This document shows positions 8,340 through 20,800 of a stretch of 64,000 bases of DNA, one piece after another. The DNA is taken from NCBI GenBank assembly GCA_016713105.1, contig JADJPS010000001.1:1-64000 (forward strand), given 5' to 3'. Source of the stretch: Devosia sp. Its GTDB lineage: Bacteria > Pseudomonadota > Alphaproteobacteria > Rhizobiales > Devosiaceae. Below the pieces are notes generated by a model. The model made no database searches and had not been told where the DNA came from. It saw only the letters and a list, made by a program, of their open reading frames with translations. The position numbers and the translations under genes are program-made. The stretch's first letter is position 1; every line of letters begins with the position of its first letter.

Positions 8340-9539
8340 CTAGATTGTTTCTACGGCCCCAGTTGCGCGAAGAATCTCGTAGCAGGCACCAAACGGGTGG
8401 TAGTCCGTCTTGGCCGGTGGACTCTTGAGGTCGTCGTATTTCTGACCCTCAGGCGTCAGGACCCGGTACCATCCACCGTGTTTCTGATCGATCAGATGGG
8501 CCCAGCTGTAGGCCCATAGGTGATCATAGTCCTGCCAGTACCGTTGGTTGCCCGTGCGCACAGCAAGGCATGCCGCAGCAGCTACCGTTTCGCAGTGGAC
8601 CCAATGGTATTTGTCGAAATCGTAGATCGATCCGTCGGGACCAAAACTGTAGTGCATGCCACCGTTTTCGAGGTCGGCACTGCGCAGCAGGGCGGTTTCG
8701 TAAAAGCGAATCGCCGTTGGAAGCATCCAGCCGCGCGGCCGGTGCCGCTCAAGGATCAGCAGCAGCTTGGTCCATTCCGTGAAGTGCCCAGGCAGATAGC
8801 CATAGGGACGGAAAAATTCTTTGGGTCGGCCTTGTTGTAGTCCCAGTCAACGCTCCAATCGCCGTGGTAGTGTTCCCAGACGAGATTATTGGCTGTGCCA
8901 GCGAGGTCGACGCAGACACGATGCGCGAGGGTTTCAGCACGATCGAGGAATTTCACGTCGCCGGTTGCCTCAAACGCGGCAAGCATCGCTTCGGTCATAT
9001 GCATATTGGCGTTCTGGCCCCTGTATGGGGATACCGGTTGCCAATTGCTCGTGAACTCTTCCGAATAGAGTTTGTCATTTTCTGACCAGAAACGCTGTTC
9101 CAGCAGGTCCCAGGCCGCATAGAGGCTCTTTTCATATCGCGCGCGCCCTGCCTTCAGGGCACTGGCAAGCGCGAGAAGAACAAACGCATGGCCGTAGCAT
9201 TGCTTGCTGGAGTCTGTCGGAGCGCCGTCTGAGAGCACCCAGAAGTAGCCGCCATTGTCTTGGTCATGGTGGCGTTCTTCCAGAAAGCGCAAGCCGTGAT
9301 CCAAGGCCTCGCCATAGTCGGTACGGCCGAACAAACGGGCGGCGTGCGAGAAGTTGAAAATGAAGCGGGTGGTCGAAACCAGGTGCTGAGTCGAGAGGTC
9401 CGTCACCCGTCCATCGTCGCGAAACTCGTTAAAGTATCCACCGTCCCGTGTGTTGATGCAGGCGGGGTAGTAGAAATCCAATATCTGCTGCATGTGGGAC
9501 AGCAGAAAGTCCTTGGAGGAAAATCAGGTTTCTGCATAT
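8340..9539 (-). pseudogene. N-acylglucosamine 2-epimerase (AGE) family protein, two frameshifts
   Basis: AGE-family enzymes fold as an alpha/alpha barrel and epimerise or isomerise GlcNAc/ManNAc, mannose/fructose or cellobiose. Restoring two single bases gives about 399 aa, the usual length. ATG 9539 has GGAGG eleven bases upstream. A T is missing from the run at 9520-9523 and another from the run at 8812-8816. After repair the key motifs appear: DFYYPACIN near the start, the GHFTEW motif (His/Glu), and KTDYHPFGACYEI with the C-terminal catalytic His. Both breaks are in homopolymers and all motifs survive, so the gene may be intact in the organism. It follows the SDR fragment by 27 bases and precedes the binding protein. 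Confidence 0.82.
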
Positions 9540-9566
9540 GACGAAGCCTCCAGCAACGGGCCGATA

Positions 9567-9740
9567 CTATTCGGGTAGAATAATCGCGAGTTTCGAGAGA
9601 ACTCCGCCATCGACCTTGACGTCGGCGCCAGTCATGAAGGGGCACTCGTCACCGGCCATCAAAGAGGCGACGGCTGCGATTTCCGAGACTGTGCCAATTC
9701 GCCCGATTGGGTGGGCCTTCGCGAAGCCGCGCCGCTCGGG
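9567..9740 (-). pseudogene. C-terminal fragment of a short-chain dehydrogenase (SDR)
   Basis: About 55 codons match the end of a classical SDR: FAKAHPIGRIGTVSEIAAVA, then MAGDECPFMTGADVKVDGG near the C-terminus, the usual last helix and strand of the family. The Rossmann N-terminus, YxxxK site and about 190 residues are absent. Upstream of about 9740 the same DNA reads as the end of an SNF2-type helicase. The gene was therefore cut by a rearrangement that also removed the promoter end of the 4.15-9.74 kb operon. It would have encoded a sugar or polyol dehydrogenase of that pathway. Confidence 0.78.
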
Positions 9741-12608
9741 CGTCCCAGTAGTTGATCTCACGGTTGAGGCGGGCCCGCACCTCACGCTCCACCTTGTCGA
9801 TCTCGGTTATCCGGCGCGTTCGGACTTCGTTCAAATGTTCCGGCACGAGGTAGCGAACTGCGTAGCCAAGCGCCTGCGCCTCGATGCTCCCCGACAACCA
9901 CGGAGCCCCGATAGCATCGGTGACCGATTGGCGCTCTTCTGGAGTGATTGGTCGACAATCGAGATAGGGCGCCGGTCCGCCATCGGTCGCCGAGCCGTCC
10001 TCCTTCAAGAACAAAAACTGAAGCCGCTGTGAGATGGCACGCGGTTCGCCCGAACGTCCGGCTCGTCCGTCGCGGATCGCGTGTTCGAGATAGACGAGGA
10101 GACGCGGCTCGACACCCTCGTCGGCGTCATCAACCAGAACCGCACCCTGTGAGAGTAGCGGCTGGAACCGTTCGAGCACCACATCGACAAGTGACTCCAG
10201 GAGCGGATGCCCCGGCGCAACGAGTTCCGCTTGAGGCTGGCCGACGATCAGCGACTTCTCAAAGGCGATGCGAGCATACCGGTCGAGCACCGGGTCGGAC
10301 CGTCCAATCAGGCGGTCGCGTTCCTTGAGGGATCGAAGGGACGCGGAGGATTTCGAAGCGGCCTTTCACGTTCGACGATGCGTCCTCCGAGCATGGTGAA
10401 GCCTTCGCGGAAGAACGCACCGATGAAATGCGGCTGAAGCCTGCGTGCAGCTGCGCGCTCCATCTGTTCACGGATCGCCGCGACGGAACTCGGGCTCATG
10501 CCTTCTGAGGTGAGCTTCCTCTCGGCCACCAGCTTTTCGATGGTGTCGACATCGACCGCGCCGTCGACTTTGCGAAACAGCTCTGCCTTGATGTCCGGTC
10601 GATCGCCATATCGGATCGCGTCGACGAGGAGATCGCGCAGTGCCTGGCCCTCGAACAATTCGCCGAGCACGTCATAGACCTTGCCACCGAGCGCGGTGCG
10701 CGCCTCCTCCAGTTTTTCCAGTAACCGTTGATAGACCTCACCCTCACGGGTATTCGCCGCGCAAAGATTCCAGAGGTGGCAGACCTCGGTTTGGCCAATA
10801 CGGTGGATGCGACCGAAGCGCTGCTCCAATCGGTTGGGGTTCCAAGGGAGGTCATAGTTGATCATCAGGTGCGCGCCGCGCTGAAGGTTCACACCTTCAC
10901 CGGCGGCGTCATTCGCAATCATGACCCGGACCAGCGGATCCGAGTTAAACGCGGCAATGGCACCTCGCCGAGCTTCGCGTGCGACACCGCCATGGATCAC
11001 CACGACAGCGGCCGCGTCCCCCACGCGCGCGGTGATCTTCTGCTGTAGGTATTCGAGCGTGTCCTTCGGCTCGGTGAAGATGATCACCTTGCGGCGCAAA
11101 CCGGTTGAAGCGTCGAGCATCAGCGGCTCGTCGAGGATCGATTCAAGCTCGCGCCACTTCGCGTCCTGCCCTGAGAGCTTCAGCCGCAGCGCGCGATCCT
11201 CAAGATCCTTGAGGATGACGATTTCAGCTTCGAGTTCGGCCAGCGTAGCCGCAGCCGTCGCCTGATCAACGATCTCTTCTTCGGCCGCCTCCACCTCGTC
11301 GCCCGGAACATCTTCGAGATCATCCGGATCGTAGGTCGGCAGGGTTAGCGTCACGCTCAGGGACGCTGAGCCAGTCTGCCTATTCAAACGCTCTTCGAGC
11401 AGACGTTCCTCAAGTCGCTTGCGGCGGCGTTCGAGCGAGCGGTGGATGGCAGCGGGTGATGAAGCGAGACGGCGTTGCAAAATCTGCAACGCGAAGCCCA
11501 CATTCGAACGGCGCTTGTCATCGCCTGTCCGGTCGGCGCGGTTCATCTCCTCGCGCACATAGGTTGTGACGGCCTGGTACAGTTCGGCTTCGGCGGGGGA
11601 GAGCGCAAAGCTGGCCGTGTATGCACGTCGCTCAGGGAAGAGCGGTGTGCCGTCAAATCGATAAAGCTCCTCCTTCGTCAGTCGCCGCATCATGTCCGAC
11701 ACGTCGGCCTTGTGAACGCCTTCGCGGAAGCGCCCCTCAAAACGGTCGGCGTCGAGCAATCCCATGAACAGCTGGAAGTCGGCCTCCTTGCCGTTGTGCG
11801 GCGTGGCCGACATCAGAAGGAGATTCCGCGTCCGGGTACCGAGCAGCTTGCCGAGTTTATGGCGCCGGGTTTCCTTCACTTCGCCGCCGAAGTACGAAGC
11901 CGCCATGCGGTGGGCTTCGTCGCAAATGATCAAATCCCAATCGCCCGCGGCGTCCAGCTTTGCCTTCAGCTCGTCGGATCGTGCAGCCATATCGAGGCGC
12001 ATGATCAGCCGGTTCTTTTCGACGAACGGATTGCCGGTGACCGATGCCTCGATCTGGTCGCGTGTCAGCAGGTCAAAGGAAAGGCTGAACTTTTCGGCCA
12101 TCTCCTCCTGCCACTGCTCGACGAGGCTTCCCGGCGCGACAATCAGGCAGCGCTCAAGATCGCCACGGATCAGCAGCTCTTTTATGAGAAGGCCCGCCAT
12201 GATGGTCTTACCCGCGCCGGGGTCATCCGCGAGCAGAAATCGCAGCGGTTGCCGCGGCAGCATTTCCCCGTAGACGGCGGTAATCTGGTGGGGGAGTGCC
12301 TCAATCTGGGAAGCGCTTACAGCAAGGTAGGGATCAAAAAGGTGAGCGAGCCGGATGCGATACGCTTCTGAGGCCAGGCGCAGGAGGGCCGCGTCGGCAT
12401 CAAACGCATAAGCTCGCCCGCCACTTATGAATTCAAAGCCAGTTTCCTCACCGCGATAGACCAGACGCTCGGCAACCTTGCCTCCCACTCGAAAAACCAA
12501 GTTGAGCGCATCGGCGCCGAAGCGCGATACAGATACGACTTCCGCCAAACCTCCGGCATCGAGCCCCTTAATTCGGGCCCCAGGCTTGATTTCTTCAAAC
12601 ATGCTCAT
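9649..12608 (-). pseudogene. SNF2-type helicase of defence systems, frameshifted and 3'-truncated
   Basis: A large superfamily 2 ATPase like the SNF2-type helicases of DISARM (DrmD-like) and DUF499/DUF1156-type antiphage loci. ATG 12608 follows an AGAGG. Motifs: Walker A DDPGAGKTIMAGL (near residue 125), DEAH box IICDEAHRM, SAT motif LLLMSATPHNG, and the C-terminal RFGRIHRIGQ arginine-finger motif. Two single-base shifts near 10365 (AAA run) and 10333 move the frame. Repair joins it to the tail (GRFEILRVPS, LKERDRLIG, then VLDRYARIAFEKSLIV). The tail stops at about 9740 (REINYWDARAARL), where the SDR fragment begins, so the last part of the protein is really missing. The frame runs on to a stop at 9649. 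No methylase or DrmA/B partner is in the window. Confidence 0.78.
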
Positions 12609-12964
12609 GCGATCTACCTCTGCAAGATAGATCGGCGAAACGCGCCAAAAACGCAATGCGGCGAGCGATTTCTGGGAATGAGCAGGCTTCTTCCACCGTG
12701 GGCGTGTCCCAGGGAGCGGGCTCTAGGCGCGCTGCGCCCCCGAGCCGCCTTCAGCGTCTCGGCCATTGGGGTGACGATCCCTCACGCTACTTCGCGAACA
12801 CAATGGACTGCATACCGACTGCCGCACGACCCGGTCAGCATCCGACCCGCCCGATCCAGTCGCGAAAGACTCAGGCTTTGCGCCGTGCAGTGTGAGAAGG
12901 TGCGCGAAACAAATATTGCGCGACCCTTGGCGGCTCGGCCAGTATTGACCGCTCCCCCATCGCT

Positions 12965-13264
12965 TCAGTCGCCAAGGTCTTCGCTTGTAATGTGCTGTCG
13001 GCCAATGACGCGGTAGAATTTCAACACGCTTACCTCGGGCTCGAACGTATAGAGGATCGTTCTCCCATGTGTCGCGAATGATCGCATATCAGCGCGGAAC
13101 TCTGGACGTGGACGGCCTGCTCGCGGGTGCGCCACGATGGTCCTAAGACATACCTGCCGTATCTGTTCAACAAACGTAACCGCTCGTTCCGGATTGTCAG
13201 CACGAATGTAGTCGGCGATCTCATCGAGATCGTCGGCGAACCTTTGCGCGTAGAGAACCCTCAT
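12965..13264 (-). CDS. RelE/ParE-family toxin
   Basis: A 99-aa type II toxin of the RelE/ParE fold. RelE-like members cleave mRNA on the ribosome; ParE-like members poison gyrase. The pattern fits the family: FADDLDEIADYIRADNPE (helical hairpin), the central strand pair with HPRAGRPRPEFRADMRSF, then ILYTFEPEVSVLKFYRVIGR near the end. The HPRAGRxxPE and Y-R-V-I patterns favour the ParE/RelE-RHH group. The start is ATG 13264, 13 bases after the antitoxin stop. It may be stabilising the defence island. Confidence 0.85.
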   Translation of the reverse strand: MRVLYAQRFADDLDEIADYIRADNPERAVTFVEQIRQVCLRTIVAHPRAGRPRPEFRADMRSFATHGRTILYTFEPEVSVLKFYRVIGRQHITSEDLGD

Positions 13265-13277
13265 GCGGCGAGGCGGA

Positions 13278-13520
13278 CTAGGCGGACTTCGCGCGGGAAG
13301 CGTGCGCCAAACGCGCGCCCCAAAAATCCTCGCTGCTTTCCATGAATCGACCAGATTGGAAGTCGGCATCCGCTTCGGCGACCTTCTTGGTGATCTCATC
13401 CCGCTCTGCGTCGGAGAGATCGCCGAACGAATCCTCAAGAATGTTTTGTGCGAGGTCGTCCTGAACCCGCGGCTCAAGCCGCTGCATATACGCGATCGCT
13501 TTTTCCATTAGCTTTGTCAT
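13278..13520 (-). CDS. Cognate type II antitoxin
   Basis: An 80-aa protein directly upstream of the RelE/ParE-like toxin, in the usual antitoxin-first order. It is mostly helical (KAIAYMQRLEPRVQDDLAQN, then an acidic middle). The acidic C-terminal half, ending in a basic tail, resembles the toxin-wrapping region of short antitoxins. I do not see a clear N-terminal RHH or HTH signature. The role is assigned from position, size and partner. Confidence 0.75.
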   Translation of the reverse strand: MTKLMEKAIAYMQRLEPRVQDDLAQNILEDSFGDLSDAERDEITKKVAEADADFQSGRFMESSEDFWGARLAHASRAKSA

Positions 13521-13660
13521 TTCACAATTCTACACCAACCGCCCGGTTCGGCAACCTGCCCACCTCAGGCGGCCCGCGGCCTCGTCCTAGACGCCATCGA
13601 ACGGTTGCCGCTATAGCCCTGCATCAAATTCGAATGAGGGTGGCGATGGATACGCAGCCT

Positions 13661-16600
13661 TCAAAGCTCTAGGAGCAACACTAGGCCGGACGCGGTGCGC
13701 ACGCGCTGCAACGTCTCCTCAAACGTCTCCTTCGCTGATCCAGCAACAATATGTGGCGCGCGCTCCGCGTATATGCGTCGGGCTGCGACCCGGGACACCA
13801 TGCGGCCGACGTCGATCCGAACAGCCAACACTTCTGGACTGTCACAGCCCTCTCTAACCGCACTGCTCAGAGTGGCCAAGACCGTTGGAAGTGATGCGTC
13901 GCCTTTGTCAGCCGCAGCGGCCGACAGCAAACGCGCTGGCAGTCCCACAAGAAATGCAAGATCGGGCACCAACCTCAAGACGAAATGCCGAGCATGGCTG
14001 CAAGCCCCCATGTCCGGCTTCGGATGTGTCGCTTCCACATCTTTGAGCGGCTCGCCTGCCATCCAGAGTTTGAGGAAGTCTTCAATCACAGGAAGGGCGT
14101 AGATGGCACGCTCTTCGTCCGATGCAAGCTTTTCGTACTCCCCTCCAAAAAGCCCTGCGACATTTTCAGGGCGGACAACCTCCATCAGTCGCAAGGGTTT
14201 CGCCTTGAGCCATGAAAGCAAGCGGGCAACAGCAATTGGGATGGTGAGCCCGTCGTTGTCGGCGAATAGACCCACGATCTCGCGAAGGCTCTCCACCGGG
14301 ACACCAGTGAGGCCGGCTACTCCATCCAGCCATTTCTCGGTCTCCTTGGTCTCTTGTTCGCTTCGTGCCTTGAAAGCAGACTCTATGCGGCTTTCAACCC
14401 ACGCTACTTCGGAGCGCTGTCGCGCCCGAAACGCTCCGAACGACCGCGACACGAGGTTGCGCATGGACGCGTCCCCGCCGTCATCACCCGCAGGCGGCAG
14501 TCGATTGAGCAGGTAGAGCGGCATACCGTCCCGAACGCCCGCGTGTATCGAGTCCAGCAATGATGTCAGCGGATCATCGATTTCCAGGCACTGGTCACTC
14601 TGGGAGAAGATCGATTGGAGCTTCATCCAGTGTCCGCCGATCGAGTTCGTCTTGTCGTCGAAAAGGGACGACACGGCTCGGAACGATCAATACGAAACCT
14701 TGCGAACTTTCCCCGGCCCTGCCAGCGCGACCGGCAGCGTTGAGCAGCTCGTGCGCTTCGAGCTGCGCGAACTTGTTCTCCGCTGGGTCAAACCGGCTGT
14801 CTCCCGAAATGATGACGACTTCGCTTGGTAGGTTCATCCCCTGTGCCACCGTCGAGGTGGCGAACAACACGTCAACGCCAGGACGACGCCTAAAAAGGGT
14901 TCTCGTGGAGTAGGCGCTCCTCTCTCAGCAGTAGTGAATGGTGGCTGACCGCGCCGCCTGCGAAGCTGCCGTCTACCTCAAGCTTGAGGTAGCAAAAAGA
15001 GGCCCCTCCCATCTCCTCGACGGCGATCCGGTGCAGAACGTGATCGTCATCGGTGAGCGTGACCGGCTTGGGTTCGACGAGGTTCCGAAAGTCACGGGCA
15101 GCTGCCTCAACCTGAGGCACGGTCTGGACGAAGACCAGTGTTTTCATCCCGCTCGTGGCAGCTCCAGCAGCAATCAATGCGCTCGTGTGATTACCATTGG
15201 GCGTCAGATACCACCTTCCGCCGGCCGCGCCGGTTGAGAAGTGATGCTCATGATCAAGCAAAGGCAAAAGCGCGTAGTCGTTCCTGTCTTGGGTAGCCAC
15301 GTCTGCAGGAGGCTGAAAAAGCCCAACGGTTGAGCCATGAGCGTTTTCACGACCCCTGTAGGGGCATTCTTCTGCTTGGGACGATCCAGCCGAGCTTGCC
15401 GGAGCACGGCTTCGAGTTCAGAAATTCTCGTCGAAGGATAGACGACACAGCCGCGCACCTGCCGAGTGGGTTTCCACGCGAGGTCCAGATGAAGGCATTC
15501 TCGCCCCGTTAGCTCCTTGAGCCAGTCAGCGACCTCCTTTGTATTCTTCATCATTGCGGAGAGGAGCAGGAAGTCCGCGGACGGAGCCGCGAAGGCCAGG
15601 TTCAGAACGGCCAGCATTGCATCAATGCTCCGGCGGCTCTTTTCCGGCTCGCGCGGATGCAGGAGGTGGCACTCATCGAAGACGATGAGCCCCAAGTCTA
15701 CAAACGCTTCGGGTTGCGCTGAGAGCAGCATGAGACAGCGCTCGGGCGTGGTCACGATCACCTCCGGCAACTGGACCAACCCGGTGGTCGACGTTTCATC
15801 CTCGACGTCACCTAGAATCTCGAAGGTGTCGAAGGTCTCCTTGAGGGCACGTGCTGTCTGATCGACGAGCGCGTGCGTAGGCACGAGAAAAACAACCTTC
15901 TTGCCACGCAACAGGGCCGTGGCGATCTTGAGTTCCGCGAGCGTCGACTTGCCTCCGCCAGTCGGAAAGCTCAACGAGGCGGACACGCCCACATCGAGGT
16001 AATGGCTCGCAATAGCCTGCTTGTGATTGCGCCAGAGGTAGGGCCGACGCCTTGCCATTCGCCTTATGACAGGCCACCACGACTCTTCCGAAACGCCATC
16101 GGGCGGCAAAATTCGCGACGTCGCGCTCTCAATTAGGTCCCGGTCGGCCGCCAAGAGGAGGTTCGCCAAATGCAAGGGACCAGGGAACAGACTGTAGACC
16201 TCAGTATCTGTCCCGAGAACGTCTCCCAGGGCACCTACACTGAAGATCTTTTTACCCGACGGAACTGGACCATTGGCGGTTCGATGCCACCTTCTTCAAT
16301 CGGAGCATCGATCCGGCTGAGCAGCCGAGCAGCAAGGTTCTTCACACCATTTAGCAACGCACGGTACAAAGCCTCAACAGCAAGCTCCTGGCTCCCCTTC
16401 TTGCAGCTCCGGGACCTCGAGCGAACGAACCGCATCAAGATTTCCCTGACAAACAAGCCTGATTGCCGTCAGGACGGCGCCGTCAATGCGAGACTCGCTG
16501 CCTTCTGCGACCACGATCCTCTTTGCGCATTCAGCAGCGTCGGCGTGCGCCTCAGCGACCAGGAATAGCAGCGCCGCGCACACCTCTGGCGCAACGCTGC

Positions 16601-16943
16601 TTCCGTCAAGATAGGATGGTGTTCTATCCTGTGGCGCAATGCCGAGTAGGCACGCCTGGTAGGCGGAAGCGGCGACGAACGCCGCGGCATTGCGGTTCTC
16701 CCTGTGTGGTTCGAGGGCAACAAATGCTTCTTGCGCGGCCGCTAATCGGCGCATCTCAGAGAGTGCCTCGGCAAGCCGCTCGGATATCGCCCCCGGCTGA
16801 CCTCGCAGCTGGATGCGAGCGGCAACAATCTCCGCGTAGGCCTCCGTTAGGCGCTTAGGCAGTCCTTGAAGGTCTAGGCCGGTTAACTGTGGCGACGAAG
16901 CGATCAAAGCCGAGGTGATGGGATCAAACACCGGCGACCTCAT
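13661..16943 (-). pseudogene. HamB-like (Hachiman/AbpB-type) DExH helicase, five frameshifts
   Basis: Reading through five single-base corrections gives one product of about 1,090 aa. It has a helical N-terminal domain (from ATG 16943), then an SF2 core: Walker A in SFPTGGGKSTLAELK, DECH box (IVFDECHLLHP), SAM motif LLLSAMMKN, motif V region [13 protein letters not shown] and AGRAGRAGE (motif VI), followed by a long helical C-terminus. Breaks fall in homopolymers at 16394-16397, 16249-16253, 15316-15320, 14892-14896 and 14661-14664. Its start overlaps the end of the nuclease-like gene, the arrangement of HamA-HamB/AbpA-AbpB, where the helicase senses aberrant DNA and releases the nuclease. 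Family placement is from architecture and order; other two-gene helicase systems are possible. Confidence 0.7.
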
Positions 16944-17722
16944 CGATTTTATGTTCCACCAACTGCGCGAACGTATTCATCCACGCCCTCAGGTCATCGA
17001 AGTGCATCGTTTCCGCACGACGACGCGCTACTGCACCCCTGGCCTGCCGTCGTACCCATCGAAAAGCCTCTGTCTGTCGGCGTCGGTAGCATGGGTCTCC
17101 CCGATGTGATGCTGACGCGATAGTGTCGTGCCTCTTGCCAGACAATTCGGTCGATCGCTTCGTCGACATTCAGGGCAGAAACGTTCGCTGATGAGCTTCG
17201 AGCAGACCGGTTGCCTCATGTGCAACTTCAGTAACTCTCCCCACGGCCTCAACGCCCTCGATCGAGGGCCAAACATCCTCCCCGATCATCTTGCGCGGAT
17301 CTGTGGTGGCCTTGTCCTCGAAGATCACAACCGCCTCGATCGTCGTACCGTCGTTGCCAATTTCGAGTTGCATGCCATCGAAGCCCCTTATGAGCATGAA
17401 AAATGTGAGGCAGCTCGATGACGGTGCCATCCGCCTTCGATTGGTTGGCGGTGATCCAAGAGATCGTTTGAAATAGCCAGCCGTCGCGATGCCAGGGATC
17501 GCCGTTGCTGGCGACCTTGAGCTTTCGCTTAGCGTCCGTTGCGAATTCTTTGGGCGTGGCCGGCGGACGAACATCTAAACCTGCGAGGACCCCGGCCACG
17601 TGCCGATACTGGCCCAGTGCGACCCGCGCCACGCGCTCGGCGAGCACATTGACATCCGTTACGACCCACCTGGAGCCATGACACAGGTTGCCGTGGGCAA
17701 TTGGTGTAAGAGTTATTGTCAT
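16924..17722 (-). pseudogene. HamA-like PD-(D/E)xK nuclease partner, four frameshifts
   Basis: Repairing four single-base shifts (GGGG at 17394-17397, a two-base run at 17184-17185, GGGG at 17099-17102 and at 17036-17039) gives one protein of about 265 aa. The middle has a nuclease-like core, FDGMQLEIGND then AVVIFEDKATTDPR: an acidic residue on one strand and an E-x-K on the next, as in PD-(D/E)xK folds, with the Glu at about residue 135. The C-terminal part ends in MHFDDLRAWMNTFAQ. The gene ends 20 bases inside the helicase gene, as in HamA/HamB (DUF1837-type effector) pairs. I assign function by the E-x-K motif plus operon structure; the family match is not certain. Confidence 0.6.
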
Positions 17723-17836
17723 TTTTCTTTGAACATTACTTTAGAAAAGTTGCCCATCCGCGAACAGGTCGAATATTCTTAAGCGAGTTGGGGCGATATT
17801 GCGTCAGTTTTGTTTGACCAACCCGAGCTCGTACTT

Positions 17837-20800
17837 TCAACCCCACGAGGGACTTGCGGACCGCTCGTATGACCCGTCAACTGACCGTTCCTCGATCTCG
17901 CGGATGGCCTCAATTGCGGGCCTGCCCAGGCTCACATCGCCAACATAGTCACGCAGGAAAGCGATATCGGCAGTCGTGCCCAGCCGGCCGACTATCCCAA
18001 CAGCATAAATCAGGTCGTTGAGGCGATCGTGGTCGTTGTAGAACTTGAAATACCCATTGAGCAGGTCAGGGTTGTTGAGCGCCCGCTTTGCTAGGGCAAT
18101 CGCTGCCATCGGCACCAACGACGCTATGGACTGAACCGGCGGCGGCAAGCCAGCCGATTGCGTCCATCCCTCGATCCGAATGCGTTCAACCAGTCGCAGA
18201 CAGTTCACAGTGAGGCCTGCCCGATCGGCCTCGAGAAATGCCTGCGCCGACGCGCTGTTGGTCGTCCTTTCGGCGAGGCTGAGATCGGTTCGATTCATCC
18301 AGTAGAGTATTCTTCCGCAGGCACCCAGGGTCGCTGTATTGGCCGTGGCCTCGGCCGGCTCCGTGACATGTAGCGGCAATTGGTTTTGTCCGAACGCGAG
18401 GTGAGCCAGCGCAAACACCTCGATCGCCTCGCTCAGATTGAAACTATCCGGGCCAGGCGGCGTCAGGAAGCGGTCGAGAACAAGGGTGACTTGTCGGTTT
18501 GGAAGCGCGGCGATTTCGACGATGAGGGGCGCGACGAAAGCAGCGCTGTCCGAAACCCCGCGGGCCGCCATGCTAAGCATGGTTGCCCGTTCGGATGGAG
18601 CAAGGTCGTTAAAGATCGCGCAGTACGCGTTGGAATAAGGGTGATCCATACATGCGCTGTAGACGGAATAAGCACGTGCGCAAGCGTCCGGATCTTGCGG
18701 CGCCGCCAGACAGTCCGCAACCTCTCGTAGAACGACGTCCTTATACTCGTCTGCACTATCCTCCAGCGCACCGAGATGCTGAAGAGCTTCAACCACCGTC
18801 GTTGACAGGAAGATATGTGGTTCGTTGGGCAGCGCCTCAATCCTGTCGATGAGGGTTTGCCTCTCAGCATCATCGGCACGGCCGCACCAGCCAGCGCTGT
18901 CCATCAAATCGAGTTTGAAATGGTAAGGAGCGCCAGTCCAATAGCGGTCGAGCAGTTCCCCTATGACCGTCGCCGCAGCACTATCGAAGACGCCGTTGCG
19001 CCGAAAGAGGGCCAGGAGGAAATACACTTGCCCCAGTGACAAATCGGTCCTGCGCAAGCGCTCAAGGAGCATCGATCCGAGAGCTTCTTCACGGTGCCAC
19101 GGAACGAGGCCTGCATGTAATCGGCTGCTAATGTGTGTCAGCCCTGGCGCTTCGCCATGCTGCGAAACATAGGCGGCGCCAAAGGCCTCGCTGCGAAGCG
19201 CTATTTTCTTTTCGCTAGCTTCATCCCTTAAGCGGGAACGTTCGGTGACAAGCCGCCGGTCCATGTGACCGGCCAGTTCAATGATCTTATCGAGATACGA
19301 ACCAGCAGCGACACGAGCCGGCAGAGCGTGAACGAACGCGCGCTGCTGCTTTGTCCATGCGATTGTCGAGTGCTCGAAGCCGACCGACCACATCCCGGCT
19401 CCCGAAAGCGTCAAGCGCGCCGAAGCAATTTCTTCTGCCAGAATCTCGAAAACACGTTCGGCAACCACCTCCGCCCATTCCCGTGCTCTTCTCCCGCACC
19501 TTCCGGCTAAGCAGGCGTCGATGAGTTCAGCGTCTGCGAGTTCGGCCAAGACGCGTTCCAGGAGAACCGGATCATTGATCGCACCAAGAATGAATTCCCT
19601 ACGTCGCTCGTGAATGGGATCGGCCAACGCCAATACGACTGCGGTCGCATCATTCGCGGCCACCCGGATCACCGCTTCGGCTGAGTACGCGTCCAGGAAG
19701 AGATCATGGCTGAAGCTCACGCGATCGCCGCGGATTGATAGAAGCCTATTGGTGACAAGGCTCGCTGTGATAGTTGGCGGTGACCCGCCGGTGGCGGTGC
19801 GGTCAAGATCGCGAATGGACATGCTGAAGGTTATCCGCTCCGTCATCCATCCGGCTATTGCCGCCAAGCGTGAAATGCCGAGCGCTGAAAGCTCGCCGAG
19901 CCGCGAGCGAACAAACATATCGAACAGATCAAAACGGCTCGCGTGCCCTGCCTTGCTGGCGCCAAGCTGACCAACCAGTCTCGCTTCAAGGCAGCTGTCG
20001 ACGACCGTCAACAATTCCGCCGCGCTGGCCGATAGCGGTTGTCCAGCTGCGGCTTGCGTTGCAATAGCCGTTTTGAGATTCGAGCTGGGCGGCGCCACCG
20101 TATAGACGTCCAGACGTAGAAGATCAGCCCGACTGAGCGATGTTTGCGACGTGATCACGATCAATGCTTCGTACCGGCGCCCGAAGGCTGCGGCTCGACG
20201 AAGGAGGTCGACGCGCTGGTTCTCCGAGCATTCGTTGAAGCCGTCAATCGCCAGGAGGAGGGGTCGATTGAGACTTTGCGCCGACGCGATAACATCGCGA
20301 GCTTGGGCATCAACGATCTGCTGAACTTCATCGTCCAGCATCACTTTCATTGAGCCGCTGAAGTTCTTTGCGGCGATAGCAATCGGGATTCCGTCGCGCT
20401 GGGCGAATGCGATGGCAGCGCAATAGGCTGTAGCGGATTTCCCGCAGCCCGATGGTCCCAATAGGCAAGCGTCGGCGCCTAAAGTTATTCGACGTGTAAC
20501 TTCCTCAGAGTCCATCGATCCTGTGTCGGCTTTCCAGGACGAACTCAGAATGTCGACCGTCAACGGCCCATACGTCCGCACAAATCCCTTCCTATACGAC
20601 GTGAGAAGCTCTTCGGCCTTTGCCAGCGCTGGGTCGCATGCCGCCGCCACATCGGTCACGGCTATCAATCGGTGATGCTGAGCGAACGCCAACCACCGAG
20701 CGAGCGGCCAACCACCTGGACCAGCCTTCTCTAGCTCCGTCGGCAGCTCGTCTAGGTTGAGGATGGCGACCTTGAAGTCCCCCGACAATTCCGACCCTTC

